This document shows, one piece after another, positions 54,547 to 63,079 of a DNA stretch of 64,000 nt. The number at the start of each line of letters is the position of its first letter. Position 1 is the first letter of the stretch. This DNA is from Algoriphagus boseongensis (GTDB lineage Bacteria; Bacteroidota; Bacteroidia; Cytophagales; Cyclobacteriaceae): NCBI RefSeq assembly GCF_004362805.1, contig NZ_SNYF01000006.1, forward strand, positions 62,001 through 126,000, written 5' to 3'. The notes under the pieces were generated by a model, which saw nothing but the letters and a program-made list of their open reading frames with translations, did not search any database and was not told the origin of the DNA. The position numbers and the translations under genes are program-made.

Positions 54547-55788
54547 ATGAAATATCAAGCACTTACTTCCGGTTTTATTCTGGCCGGTTTTGTTTTGATC
54601 GCTTCCTGCGATGGTCCTCCAAGCGACCAAACTCTTTTGAATCAATTGAAAGAAGACGTTAGCTATTTGGCTGCTGATGATTTGGGTGGTAGAGCCATTG
54701 GAACGGAAGGTGAACAAAAAGCAGCTGAGTATTTAGCCAAGGAATTTGAAAAAATCGGGTTAGAACCCAAGGGAACTGAGGGCTTCTTCCAGCCTTTCAC
54801 CGTTTCCAAACCTTCCAATCCGCATGAGGAAGCGGTGATTGGGACAGATGGGGCTGGAGTTACGGGTAGAAATGTAGTGGGGTATTTAGATAAAAAAGCA
54901 GACAAAACCATTGTTATTGGTGCGCACTTTGACCATTTGGGAATGGGCGGACAGGGTTCACTTCACCGAGGCGATTCTGCCATTCACAATGGTGCAGATG
55001 ATAACGCCTCAGGAACTGCGGCTCTTTTGGCGCTTGCTGAAATACTCAAGTATCAAGACCTAAAGAGCAATGTCTTATTTATTGCTTTTTCAGGTGAGGA
55101 AAACGGACTTTGGGGTTCCAATTACTTTTCAAAAAACCCAACCATAGATCTAAAGACTGTCAACTATATGATCAATATGGACATGGTAGGACGACTCAAT
55201 GAGGAAAAATCGCTGGCCATTCATGGTGTTGGAACCAGCCCAAGTTTCCCTTCTATTTTTGATCAGGTAAATACAGATAGTCTCAAACTCGTAACCTCTG
55301 AGTCTGGGGTAGGGCCTTCTGATCACACTTCTTTCTATCTTCAAGACCTGCCTGTTCTGCATTTTTTTACCGGACAGCATGAAGATTATCACAAGCCTAG
55401 CGATGACTCTGATCGAATTAATTACGACGGATTAGTACAAGTGGTAAGATACATTTCAAGAGTAATTACTCAGTTGGATTCAGAGCCCAAACTTGCTTTC
55501 ACCAAAACCAAGGACTCCAGTGATTCTCCCCGATTCACTGTTTCAATGGGCGTTGTTCCTGATTACATGTTTGATGGAAAAGGAATGCGGGTAGACGGAG
55601 TATCCGAAGGCAAGCCTGCCCAAGCGGCCGGCCTTCAAAAAGGTGATGTGGTTGTCCAACTAGGAGACTCTACTGTTTATGACATGATGAGCTACATGAG
55701 AGCACTGAGTGCTTTCCAAAAAGGAGATTCCACCAAAGTAGTCCTTAATCGAAACGGACAATCCCTTGAAACTTGGGTGAAATTCTAA
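54547..55788 (+). CDS. M28-family metallopeptidase with C-terminal PDZ domain, lipoprotein
   Basis: A 413-residue lipoprotein (Cys21 in LIASC). The M28 domain has zinc ligands His128 (GAHFDH), Asp151 (GADDNASG), Glu185 with neighbouring Glu184 (FSGEENG), Asp212 (NMDMVGR) and His282 (YHKPSD), all present. A PDZ domain follows at about 330-413 (VDGVSEGKPAQAAGLQKGDVVV). The combination is common for bacterial aminopeptidases of the cell envelope. The ATG at 54547 gives a standard lipoprotein start. Confidence 0.92.
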   Translation: MKYQALTSGFILAGFVLIASCDGPPSDQTLLNQLKEDVSYLAADDLGGRAIGTEGEQKAAEYLAKEFEKIGLEPKGTEGFFQPFTVSKPSNPHEEAVIGTDGAGVTGRNVVGYLDKKADKTIVIGAHFDHLGMGGQGSLHRGDSAIHNGADDNASGTAALLALAEILKYQDLKSNVLFIAFSGEENGLWGSNYFSKNPTIDLKTVNYMINMDMVGRLNEEKSLAIHGVGTSPSFPSIFDQVNTDSLKLVTSESGVGPSDHTSFYLQDLPVLHFFTGQHEDYHKPSDDSDRINYDGLVQVVRYISRVITQLDSEPKLAFTKTKDSSDSPRFTVSMGVVPDYMFDGKGMRVDGVSEGKPAQAAGLQKGDVVVQLGDSTVYDMMSYMRALSAFQKGDSTKVVLNRNGQSLETWVKF

Positions 55789-55808
55789 TTGAACTTAGTC
55801 TTCTTGAG

Positions 55809-55843
55809 AAAGCCTCTGGGACAAAACCGGGGGCTTTTTCTGT
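55809..55843 (+). terminator. Terminator after the M28 peptidase gene
   Basis: Imperfect stem AAAGCCTCTGG / CCGGGGGCTTT around a GACAAAA loop with five T's after it. Confidence 0.7.
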
Positions 55844-55878
55844 TTTTAAGGGAATGTTCATTTTAATTCAGTAAGGGT

Positions 55879-55920
55879 TACTGACGCTTCAGTCGGAGTT
55901 TCTTACACTTCAGTCGGATT
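55879..55920 (+). promoter_or_regulatory. Direct repeat, 21-bp period (putative LytTR-regulator site)
   Basis: CTTCAGTCGGA occurs at 55887-55897 and again at 55908-55918, with further partial match on the left flank (AC before each). A 21-bp period places both on one face of the helix, as in LytTR operators. The repeats end about 54 bases upstream of the TonB-receptor ATG. A LytTR regulator is encoded 4 kb downstream in the same gene group. The sequence is not a perfect LytTR consensus, so this remains an inference. Confidence 0.55.
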
Positions 55921-55972
55921 CAATTTTTCTTGAAGGTTCCTTGATGCAGTTTTGATTCAAATCTGAATCGAA

Positions 55973-58132
55973 ATGAATATCCGACTCCTACTTTTCTTTT
56001 ATCTTTTTCTAGCGCAAAGCCTTGCCTTTGGCCAGACACTGATTTCTGGAAAGGTATTGGACGAGAAAAACCAAGCGCTTCCCGGGGTCAATGTATTTAT
56101 CAAAGGAAGTTTTGATGGGGCTAGTACCAATGCTCAGGGAGAGTTTCAATTTGAAACCTCAGAAGAGGGAATCCAACTTCTGGTTTTCAGCATGATGGGA
56201 TTCAAATCCCTGGAACAGGTCGTTACCCTGGAATCCTCCACATTGGAAATCCAACCCATTGTACTCGCAGAAGAATTCAATGAGCTGAATACCGTCACCA
56301 TTTCCGCAGGAGCCATGGAGGCTTCTGACGAGAAAAAATCCGTCATCCTTCGTCCCCTGGATATTGTTACCACCCCGTCGGCAATGGGAGATATCATGGG
56401 TGCGTTTCAGACTTTGCCTGGAACTTCCACGGTAGGAAATGATGGGCGCCTTTTCGTAAGGGGAGGAGATGCCTCTGAAGTCGGAATCTACATCGATGGA
56501 TTGCGCGTTGGCAATGCCTATGGGACCACCGCCGGAAATGTGCCCACCAGAACCCGCTTCAACCCCAACCTTTTTAAAGGAACATTCTTCTCCACAGGTG
56601 GCTATTCTGCAGAATATGGACAAGCGCTTTCTTCTGCACTCGCCTTAAATACCAAGGACCTTTCCAGAAGAAGTCAAGGGGACCTTTCAATTATGTCCAT
56701 CGGAGGAGGCTATTCTCACACTTTGGCCAATGAAAACCAAAGCCTAACTGCCAGCGCCAACTACTTTAACTTGGCTCCTTACCAGCAGCTGATCAAGCAA
56801 GAGATTGACTTTGATCTGGCTCCATATGGCTGGGACTTGGAACTGGCTGCGCAAAAAAAGACCGGAAAAAATGGCCTTCTAAAAGTAATGGCTCGGACCG
56901 AATCGGGAGGAATGAATCTTTGGTCTCCACTTCCGGGGACAGATCGAAGGGTAATGGTGAGCCTGATCAATGATTACAGCTACGCTCAGGCAAACTGGAG
57001 AACAACCTTGAACAAAGGTTGGTCGATCTTCACAGGTGCCTCGATTTCCAAAAACCTGGATAAACTGGGCTTTGACAGCCTGCAAATCGAAAGAAGAAAT
57101 GACCTGGCCCACTTCAAAGCAAGTGCAATCAAGGACTTCTCAGATCGGTTTTCAGCAAAATTTGGTGTGGAACATTTTCTTCATCCTTACTCCGAAAAAC
57201 TGGTCAAGCAAGGCTGGGTTAGAGATTTCAAGGATCAGGAAACTTACCTTTTCACAGAATGGGACTACTATTTCACCAAAGCCTTTGTTCTTCGTGGAGG
57301 ACTTAGAGCTGGCACAAGCTCAGTAGCAGAGGAGCAATGGGTAGATCCTAGAATTTCTCTGGCCTACCAGCTTCCAAAACAGGGGCAGATTTCTTTGGCT
57401 GCAGGAAGATTTCACCAGCTGCCTATGGACAATTTTCGGGTGCTGAATACCAATCTGCAAAACTCTGAATCCAAGCATCTACTCCTGAATTACCTCCTTT
57501 CAAAAGAAGGAATCACCTTCCGGGCTGAGGCTTTTTACAAGTCTTACGACAATCTCGTGACTTTCGAAGGAAGTTTGGAAAATCCTGTAAGCCTAAAAAA
57601 TCAGGGTGAAGGATTTGCCAAGGGTTTGGATTTCTTCTTTCGGGATAGACAGACCTTTAAAAACACCGACTACTGGGTGACCTATAGCTTTGTAGATAGC
57701 AAGCGCCAGTTTAACCAATACCAGACTCAGGTGCAGCCCAGCTTTGCGCCAAAGCACAATCTTTCTGTCGTGGTAAAGCATTTCATCGTGCCCTTAAAGT
57801 CTCAATTGGGAGCCTCTTTCGCTTTCAATGATGGCTATACCTACACAGATCCTAACCTGGATAATTCAGAAATGAGCTCCAAAACCAAGAGCTTTCAAAA
57901 CCTAAGTTTGAGTTGGAGCTATCTGCCTAAACCCAATTTGATCATTCACTTGGCCTGTACCAATGTGCTGGGAAGGGATAATGTATTTGGATATTCTTTC
58001 AGCCCAAAGGCCAATACAGAGGGAATCTTTGAATCAATCCCTCAAGGCCAAGTAGCTCCAAGATTTCTTTTCTTGGGCATCTTCCTCACGCTTTCAAAAG
58101 ACAAAAACGCTAATCAATTAAACAACCTCTAA
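55973..58132 (+). CDS. TonB-dependent receptor with carboxypeptidase-like N-domain
   Basis: A 719-residue outer-membrane receptor. The signal peptide (about 1-20) is followed by a carboxypeptidase-regulatory-like domain (TLISGKVLDEKNQALPGVNVFIKG, about 21-105), a plug domain (about 120-235, with PLDIVTTPSAMGDIMGAF and the GGDASEVGIYIDGL stretch) and a barrel ending in FLFLGIFLTLS. It is short for a SusC protein, and no SusD gene is beside it, so its substrate may be a small molecule or metal. The hypothetical secreted protein follows 12 bases later. A 21-bp-period direct repeat precedes it. Confidence 0.9.
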   Translation: MNIRLLLFFYLFLAQSLAFGQTLISGKVLDEKNQALPGVNVFIKGSFDGASTNAQGEFQFETSEEGIQLLVFSMMGFKSLEQVVTLESSTLEIQPIVLAEEFNELNTVTISAGAMEASDEKKSVILRPLDIVTTPSAMGDIMGAFQTLPGTSTVGNDGRLFVRGGDASEVGIYIDGLRVGNAYGTTAGNVPTRTRFNPNLFKGTFFSTGGYSAEYGQALSSALALNTKDLSRRSQGDLSIMSIGGGYSHTLANENQSLTASANYFNLAPYQQLIKQEIDFDLAPYGWDLELAAQKKTGKNGLLKVMARTESGGMNLWSPLPGTDRRVMVSLINDYSYAQANWRTTLNKGWSIFTGASISKNLDKLGFDSLQIERRNDLAHFKASAIKDFSDRFSAKFGVEHFLHPYSEKLVKQGWVRDFKDQETYLFTEWDYYFTKAFVLRGGLRAGTSSVAEEQWVDPRISLAYQLPKQGQISLAAGRFHQLPMDNFRVLNTNLQNSESKHLLLNYLLSKEGITFRAEAFYKSYDNLVTFEGSLENPVSLKNQGEGFAKGLDFFFRDRQTFKNTDYWVTYSFVDSKRQFNQYQTQVQPSFAPKHNLSVVVKHFIVPLKSQLGASFAFNDGYTYTDPNLDNSEMSSKTKSFQNLSLSWSYLPKPNLIIHLACTNVLGRDNVFGYSFSPKANTEGIFESIPQGQVAPRFLFLGIFLTLSKDKNANQLNNL

Positions 58133-58144
58133 AATTTATCTATC

Positions 58145-58789
58145 ATGAAAAAGTACCTCTTCACTCTACTTGCTGCATTTAGCCTTGTTTTCGGTGCATT
58201 TGCCAATGATCCGGCTTACGAAAATGCTATGAAAAAGCAACTTACTGCGATGAAAACTATTCAGACCGCTGAGCAATCCCAAACCGTTAGCAATGCCTTT
58301 TTGCGCATCTCGGAAGCAAAGCCCGAAGAATGGCTTCCACTCTATTATGCTGCCTATTTGCATACTATGACTGCTTTTCGATTTGTGGTAAACAAGGATC
58401 AATACTTCGATCAGGCCATGGAATTGATCAAAAAAGCTGATCAAATTTCTCCAAACAATTCGGAGATAGTGGCACTTCAGGGTTTTGTTATCATGGGCAA
58501 ACTATCCGTGGATCCTATGAACCGAGGACAGGAAATGAGTCCTCAAGCAATGCAGCTTTTTGGAAAAGCAATCGCTTTGGATAAGGAAAATCCAAGAGCA
58601 ACCACATTGATGGCTCAGATGCAATTGGGTATGGCTCAATTTTTCGGACAAGGCCCGGAAAAAGCCTGTGGACTGGCAAGGGTTGGACTTGAGCTATATG
58701 CCAAGGAAGAAAGTAAAGTAAATGAAGAATACCTTCTCCCAACCTGGGGAAAGGAACAAGCCCAGGGGGTAGCGAATTCTTGCCAATAA
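58145..58789 (+). CDS. Secreted alpha-helical (TPR-like) protein, receptor operon
   Basis: A 214-residue protein with a signal peptide (about 1-20, cut after AFA). The mature part is helical with TPR-like spacing (MKTIQTAEQSQTVSNAFLRI, DQAMELIKKADQISPNNSEIVALQGF, AIALDKENPRATTLMAQMQLG). No specific family recognised. It begins 12 bases after the TonB-receptor stop and ends at a strong terminator, so it is the second gene of the receptor operon and may be its periplasmic partner. Confidence 0.75.
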   Translation: MKKYLFTLLAAFSLVFGAFANDPAYENAMKKQLTAMKTIQTAEQSQTVSNAFLRISEAKPEEWLPLYYAAYLHTMTAFRFVVNKDQYFDQAMELIKKADQISPNNSEIVALQGFVIMGKLSVDPMNRGQEMSPQAMQLFGKAIALDKENPRATTLMAQMQLGMAQFFGQGPEKACGLARVGLELYAKEESKVNEEYLLPTWGKEQAQGVANSCQ

Positions 58790-58805
58790 ATCCTTAACTA
58801 AACCA

Positions 58806-58845
58806 AATAAGTCCCCTGGAATTTAATCCGGGGGACTTTTCTTAC
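58806..58845 (+). terminator. Terminator after the receptor operon
   Basis: Stem AAGTCCCCTGG / CCGGGGGACTT with an eight-base loop and a short T-run. It separates the receptor pair from the LytS/LytTR pair. Confidence 0.8.
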
Positions 58846-58881
58846 TCAGGCAAAATTCTTTCAATTTTCCTATCTTTCTCC

Positions 58882-59958
58882 ATGACCCAATTAGTCCTAG
58901 ACCCCGAATGCACAGAATCCAATGGAATCTGGAAAAATTTGAGGAAGTTTCTCTTGATCAATTTAGCTATTGCGGCATTCTTACAAGTCTTCTATTGCCC
59001 GATCTGCTTTCTTTCTTGGGAGGATTTTGTAAGTCTTTGGCCGGATTTTTTGTTTTCCTTCTCTGTATCCATGGCCTTGAGCTGGGGAGGAAGTCGGGTT
59101 CAAGAATACTGGGACCCTAAAATCTCCTGGATCCACGAGCCTGTCAAACGAATTTTGGTGACTGGATTATGCTATTTAGCTTATGCCTTCGTGGCCAGCT
59201 ACGTCATAGTCTTTTTGTATACCTGGTTGGATGGACAATTTTCCCTTGACTCCATTCCCTGGGATGGAATTCTCAGGTTCTCCTATACTCCGATGACGAT
59301 CGCGATGATATTCATGGCGATTTTTACCTCACGCTCTTGGCTTTTGGAATGGAGAAAATCAGCAATTGAAGCGGAGCAACTCCGGTCTATGAAGCTGGCA
59401 AGTCAATACCAAAGCTTGAAGGATCAACTCAATCCTCATTTCCTATTCAACTCTCTCAATGCCCTTTCCAACTTAGTCTATGAGGATCCTGACAAATCTG
59501 CCTCTTTTATCCAGAAACTCTCAAAAATTTACCGCTATGTCTTGGAAGTGCAGCAGGAGGAATTGGTGGAATTAGTTCGGGAACTGGAATTTGCAAAAAA
59601 CTACCTCGAGCTTCAGAAAATCCGATTTGAGGAAAATTTAAACTATTCGATCGATGTCCCAAATTGCAAGGGTTGTTTTCTACCTCCACTTTCCCTTCAG
59701 CTCCTTTTGGAAAATGCCATCAAACATAACATCGCCTCCCAGGAAAATCCGCTTTTCATTTCTATCCTCCAAAAGGAAAATGAACTTTGGGTAAGCAATA
59801 CTTTTCAGCCTAAAACCAGCACGAACGAGCCTTCAACTGGCGTGGGATTGGAAAATATCATTTCCAGGTATAAGCTGATGAGTGACCGAGTTCCTGAAAT
59901 CGGTAAATCAGAACATGAATTTTTGGTCAGGCTTCCACTTTTAAAGATCAATTCATGA
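58882..59958 (+). CDS. LytS-type sensor histidine kinase
   Basis: A 358-residue kinase of the HisKA_7TM/His_kinase (PF06580) type. Four hydrophobic segments fill the first ~150 residues, with no extra sensor domain. The phospho-acceptor region is DQLNPHFLFNSLNALS (His186), followed by RELEFAKNYLELQKIRF and a GHKL-like N box (LLLENAIKHNI) and GVGLENIISRY. It overlaps the LytTR regulator by 4 bases. A terminator separates it from the preceding receptor genes, so it must have its own promoter. Confidence 0.92.
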   Translation: MTQLVLDPECTESNGIWKNLRKFLLINLAIAAFLQVFYCPICFLSWEDFVSLWPDFLFSFSVSMALSWGGSRVQEYWDPKISWIHEPVKRILVTGLCYLAYAFVASYVIVFLYTWLDGQFSLDSIPWDGILRFSYTPMTIAMIFMAIFTSRSWLLEWRKSAIEAEQLRSMKLASQYQSLKDQLNPHFLFNSLNALSNLVYEDPDKSASFIQKLSKIYRYVLEVQQEELVELVRELEFAKNYLELQKIRFEENLNYSIDVPNCKGCFLPPLSLQLLLENAIKHNIASQENPLFISILQKENELWVSNTFQPKTSTNEPSTGVGLENIISRYKLMSDRVPEIGKSEHEFLVRLPLLKINS

Positions 59959-60707
59959 AAATCCTGATCATTGAAGACGAAAAACCAGCTGCAAACCGCC
60001 TGATCCGATTGCTCCAGGAATACTTTCCAGAAGACCAACTGATTGGCAATTTGGATACCATCAGCAGTGCTGTTCGCTGGCTTTCTGAAAATTCATCCCC
60101 GGACCTTCTGTTTTGCGACATCCAATTGGCTGATGGACTTAGTTTCGAGATTTTCAAAAAAGTCCAGGTCAAAGCCCCAGTCATTTTTACCACGGCCTAC
60201 GATCAGTATGCCATTCAGGCCTTTCAGGTAAATGCCATTGACTACTTGCTTAAACCCATTGACCCGAAGGATTTGGACCGGGCTGTGGAAAAATTCAAGT
60301 CCAGAAAAACCCAACCGAATTTAGATCTGGAACTGATCAAGAGTCTGCTTCAGCCTCAGGAAAAATCCTTCAAAAGCCGATTTTTGGTCCGATTTGGGGA
60401 AAAAATCCAGAGCATTCCTGTGGAGGAAATAGCCTTTTTCTTCAGTGAGGAACGGGTCACTTTTCTGCAAACAGATGCGGGTAAAAAGTTTGTTTTGGAT
60501 TCTACTTTGGAACAAGTCGAAAATCAGGTCGATCCTGAAGTTTTCTTTCGAATCAATAGAAAATACCTGAGCAGAATCGAAGCGGTCGAGGAAGTTTTCA
60601 GCTATTCCAATAGTCGCCTAAAAGTAAAACTTCATCATTGCCCGGATCAGGACATCCTGATCAGCCGGGAAAAAGTTGCGGAATTCAAGGCTTGGTTAGA
60701 CCGATAG
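59955..60707 (+). CDS. LytTR-family response regulator
   Basis: A 250-residue regulator with a receiver domain (EDE at 7-9, phospho-acceptor Asp55 in LLFCDIQLADG, Lys in DYLLKPIDPKDL) and a C-terminal LytTR DNA-binding domain (about 135-250, with FLVRFGEKIQSIPVEEIAFFFSEE and FFRINRKYLSRIEAV). LytTR proteins bind direct repeats with about 21-bp spacing, like the one upstream of the receptor gene at 55973. It is the partner of the kinase at 58882 (4-base overlap). Confidence 0.94.
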   Translation: MKILIIEDEKPAANRLIRLLQEYFPEDQLIGNLDTISSAVRWLSENSSPDLLFCDIQLADGLSFEIFKKVQVKAPVIFTTAYDQYAIQAFQVNAIDYLLKPIDPKDLDRAVEKFKSRKTQPNLDLELIKSLLQPQEKSFKSRFLVRFGEKIQSIPVEEIAFFFSEERVTFLQTDAGKKFVLDSTLEQVENQVDPEVFFRINRKYLSRIEAVEEVFSYSNSRLKVKLHHCPDQDILISREKVAEFKAWLDR

Positions 60708-60747
60708 AAATGCTCTTTTCTCGGCAATATTTCCTAATTTTTGACCT

Positions 60748-61641
60748 ATGGGTCACGAGCATCACCACCATTCCCCGGTAAAAAATCTTCGACTTGCCTT
60801 TTTCCTGAATTTGGGATTTACCCTTTTGGAATTAGTCGGAGGATGGTATGTCAATAGTGTGGCCATTGTCTCTGATGCCATTCATGATTTGGGAGATTCC
60901 ATTTCATTGGGTACTTCCTGGTATTTGGAGATAAAGGCTAAGAAAAAGCCTTCCAGCAATTATTCCTTTGGCTACAAACGATTCTCCCTATTGGGAGCTT
61001 TGATCAATTCCATTGTTCTCATCCTAGGTTCTGGGGTAATCATTCATGAGGCGATTCAAAGACTTCTTGAACCTGAATTTTCTGATGCCAAAGGAATGAT
61101 TCTTTTATCCTTTATCGGGATTTCTGTAAATGGATATGCGGCCTGGAAAGTCCACAAGGGAAAAACAATGAATGAAAAAGTCATTTCATGGCATTTGTTG
61201 GAAGATGTTCTGGGTTGGGTGGCTATTCTGTTGGGTTCAATTATTCTTTATTTCTATCCCACACCTTACTTAGATCCGGTTCTTTCTCTTGGTATCACTT
61301 TGTACATTCTTTGGAATGTGATCCAACGATTTAAAGAGACCATTGGCCTCTTCCTTCAAAAAAGCCCTTCAGATATCAACCCGAAAGAGATCGAGGAAGA
61401 AATCAAAAAATTACAACATGTCCAATCCATACACCACACCCATATTTGGTCTTTGGATGGTGCACATCATGTCTTTACCACTCATGTCAAATTGGTGGGG
61501 ATATCCAGCTTAGAACAAATCATCGAGGTCAAAGATGGAATTCGTAACCTGATGAAAAAATACCCCTTTGACCATTACACGATTGAAACAGAACTAGATG
61601 AGGAAAACTGTTTGCTGATCGAAAAGGAGGGAAAAGACTAG
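60748..61641 (+). CDS. Cation diffusion facilitator (CzcD-type) metal exporter
   Basis: A 297-residue CDF transporter that exports Zn2+, Co2+ or Cd2+ in exchange for protons. It starts with a His-rich tail (MGHEHHHHSP), then six membrane helices; the metal site is SDAIHDLGDS (helix 2) with HLLEDVLGW (helix 5). A cytoplasmic C-terminal domain follows (about 205-297) with VQSIHHTHIWSLDG. The start is preceded by AATTTTTG, a near match to the TAnnTTTG box, four bases before the ATG. Exact ion specificity cannot be told. Confidence 0.93.
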   Translation: MGHEHHHHSPVKNLRLAFFLNLGFTLLELVGGWYVNSVAIVSDAIHDLGDSISLGTSWYLEIKAKKKPSSNYSFGYKRFSLLGALINSIVLILGSGVIIHEAIQRLLEPEFSDAKGMILLSFIGISVNGYAAWKVHKGKTMNEKVISWHLLEDVLGWVAILLGSIILYFYPTPYLDPVLSLGITLYILWNVIQRFKETIGLFLQKSPSDINPKEIEEEIKKLQHVQSIHHTHIWSLDGAHHVFTTHVKLVGISSLEQIIEVKDGIRNLMKKYPFDHYTIETELDEENCLLIEKEGKD

Positions 61642-61642
61642 C

Positions 61643-62098
61643 CTATCTGATAGTACCATTATAGGACATGGCATCTTTTCCGTTGCTGATTATTCTCAGG
61701 CTTGCATTTCCGTTTTCCTGAACTGTTAAAAATATCGAACGCACATCGCTACCTGTTTGAGTGCTTTTGATTTTTACCTCCCAGCCCTTCTTTTTTCTGG
61801 GGGTGACTTCATATTCAAATTCGGAAATATCAAACTTCAAACCTACATCCGAGGAACCAGGATCCGCTTGAAAAGATCTTCCATAAAAAGGTAGATCGCC
61901 CGTGATCTGATCAGGTGTCACCACCATTTTGTATCCTGCAGTCAGGTTAATCATTCTTCCCCGCATACCATAAGCCACCGTGGCGTCATAAGTAAAATCT
62001 TTACTCTCCAACTTAGCCTGAATTTCTCCGGCTGATTTTTCCTGAGCAAAAGCAAATACAGGCAGAAATAAGAATAAAAGGAGAATCTTTATTTTCAT
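61643..62098 (-). CDS. DUF4251-family protein
   Basis: A 151-residue exported protein with a signal peptide (about 1-18, cut after FAFA) and the DUF4251 domain: NLTAGYKMVVTPDQITGDLPFYGRSF and FDISEFEYEVTPRKKKGWEVKI, ending with LRIISNGKDAMSYNGTI. These Bacteroidota-specific proteins have unknown function. The stop codon lies 1 base from the CDF stop on the other strand, so the two genes converge tail to tail. Confidence 0.85.
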   Translation of the reverse strand: MKIKILLLFLFLPVFAFAQEKSAGEIQAKLESKDFTYDATVAYGMRGRMINLTAGYKMVVTPDQITGDLPFYGRSFQADPGSSDVGLKFDISEFEYEVTPRKKKGWEVKIKSTQTGSDVRSIFLTVQENGNASLRIISNGKDAMSYNGTIR

Positions 62099-62302
62099 GG
62101 CTTTTGGAGTATTTATTTCGTGAAATTAAATAATTCTGGAATTTTAATTAGGCAGGTTATTCTATTTGTTTTTAAAAATTTTGGTTAACTTATTGTCACC
62201 AAACATTTAGAATTCAGCTTTTTCCGGGTTAAATACCAATTTTATTTTACCTATTAAACCAATTTGTTAGCAGGGAAAGCTTTTACTTAACACTATTTCC
62301 CA

Positions 62303-63067
62303 ATGATAATCAAAGAAAACGTATATCGTTTGTACCCAAACTTGGGCTATTGGCTCATGCTTTTCATTCCCTTGACTTTTTCGGGGTTTTACTTTACCTA
62401 TTTTTCACAGCTTCGGCTTCCTCTTCCCTCAGTGATGCACATGCATTTCATTCTGATGGGGCTGTGGATGGCGACTGTTATTGCACAAGCTCTTTTGATC
62501 CGATTTAACAAGCCCCAATTGCATAAAAAAATTGGAAGGCTAAGCTATATCCTCGTGCCGCTGGTTGTGCTAAGTACTTGGGCCATGATGCGGTACTCTT
62601 TTGCAGCACAGACTGAAGCTTTAACTGGAGATATTTCCTTGGGAATTGCCGGGGTAACACTCGAACAAGGAAGGGTTGAGATTGCCAGTTTTATGTCTAT
62701 TGCTTTTGTTTACCTTTTTTGGTTGGTGCTGTTTTTTGGATTGGCTGTTTGGTTCCGGAAAAACTCCTCCATTCATGCCCGATTTATGATTGCTGCGGCA
62801 TTGACCTTTATTGGGCCTACTATAGACCGGACGCTGATATTTGGTTTTGATCTTTACAACCTTGGACCCGGGCTTCCCATTGAGGTGGTTGGGTTTGCAT
62901 TGATCAATCTTATTCTGATTTTCCTATTATTCAAGGATATAAAGGGGGGTAAAAGTCTAATGCCTTATTCTTTCGCCTTGGGAATCTATATCCTCTTTCA
63001 ATTCTTGCATTTAACCATGACCCATAATTCCGTCTGGGAATCAATCGTACGGACTCTACTCAGCTAA
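62303..63067 (+). CDS. Hypothetical membrane protein, six to seven TM helices (DUF2306-like)
   Basis: A 254-residue membrane protein. Several His residues are near membrane helices (MHMHFILMGLW in helix 2, LHKKIGRLSYILVPL in helix 3, IHARFMIAAALTFIG later), a pattern similar to DUF2306 or cytochrome-b561-type proteins, but I would not assign a function. The first ATG is used. A DUF3500 gene follows 12 bases after its stop and may be in the same operon. Confidence 0.7.
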   Translation: MIIKENVYRLYPNLGYWLMLFIPLTFSGFYFTYFSQLRLPLPSVMHMHFILMGLWMATVIAQALLIRFNKPQLHKKIGRLSYILVPLVVLSTWAMMRYSFAAQTEALTGDISLGIAGVTLEQGRVEIASFMSIAFVYLFWLVLFFGLAVWFRKNSSIHARFMIAAALTFIGPTIDRTLIFGFDLYNLGPGLPIEVVGFALINLILIFLLFKDIKGGKSLMPYSFALGIYILFQFLHLTMTHNSVWESIVRTLLS

Positions 63068-63079
63068 AACCTATTCAAC

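Noticed and set aside
55973-58789. SusC/SusD glycan uptake pair
   Set aside because: The receptor is shorter than SusC, and the downstream 214-residue protein has no SusD lipobox or length.
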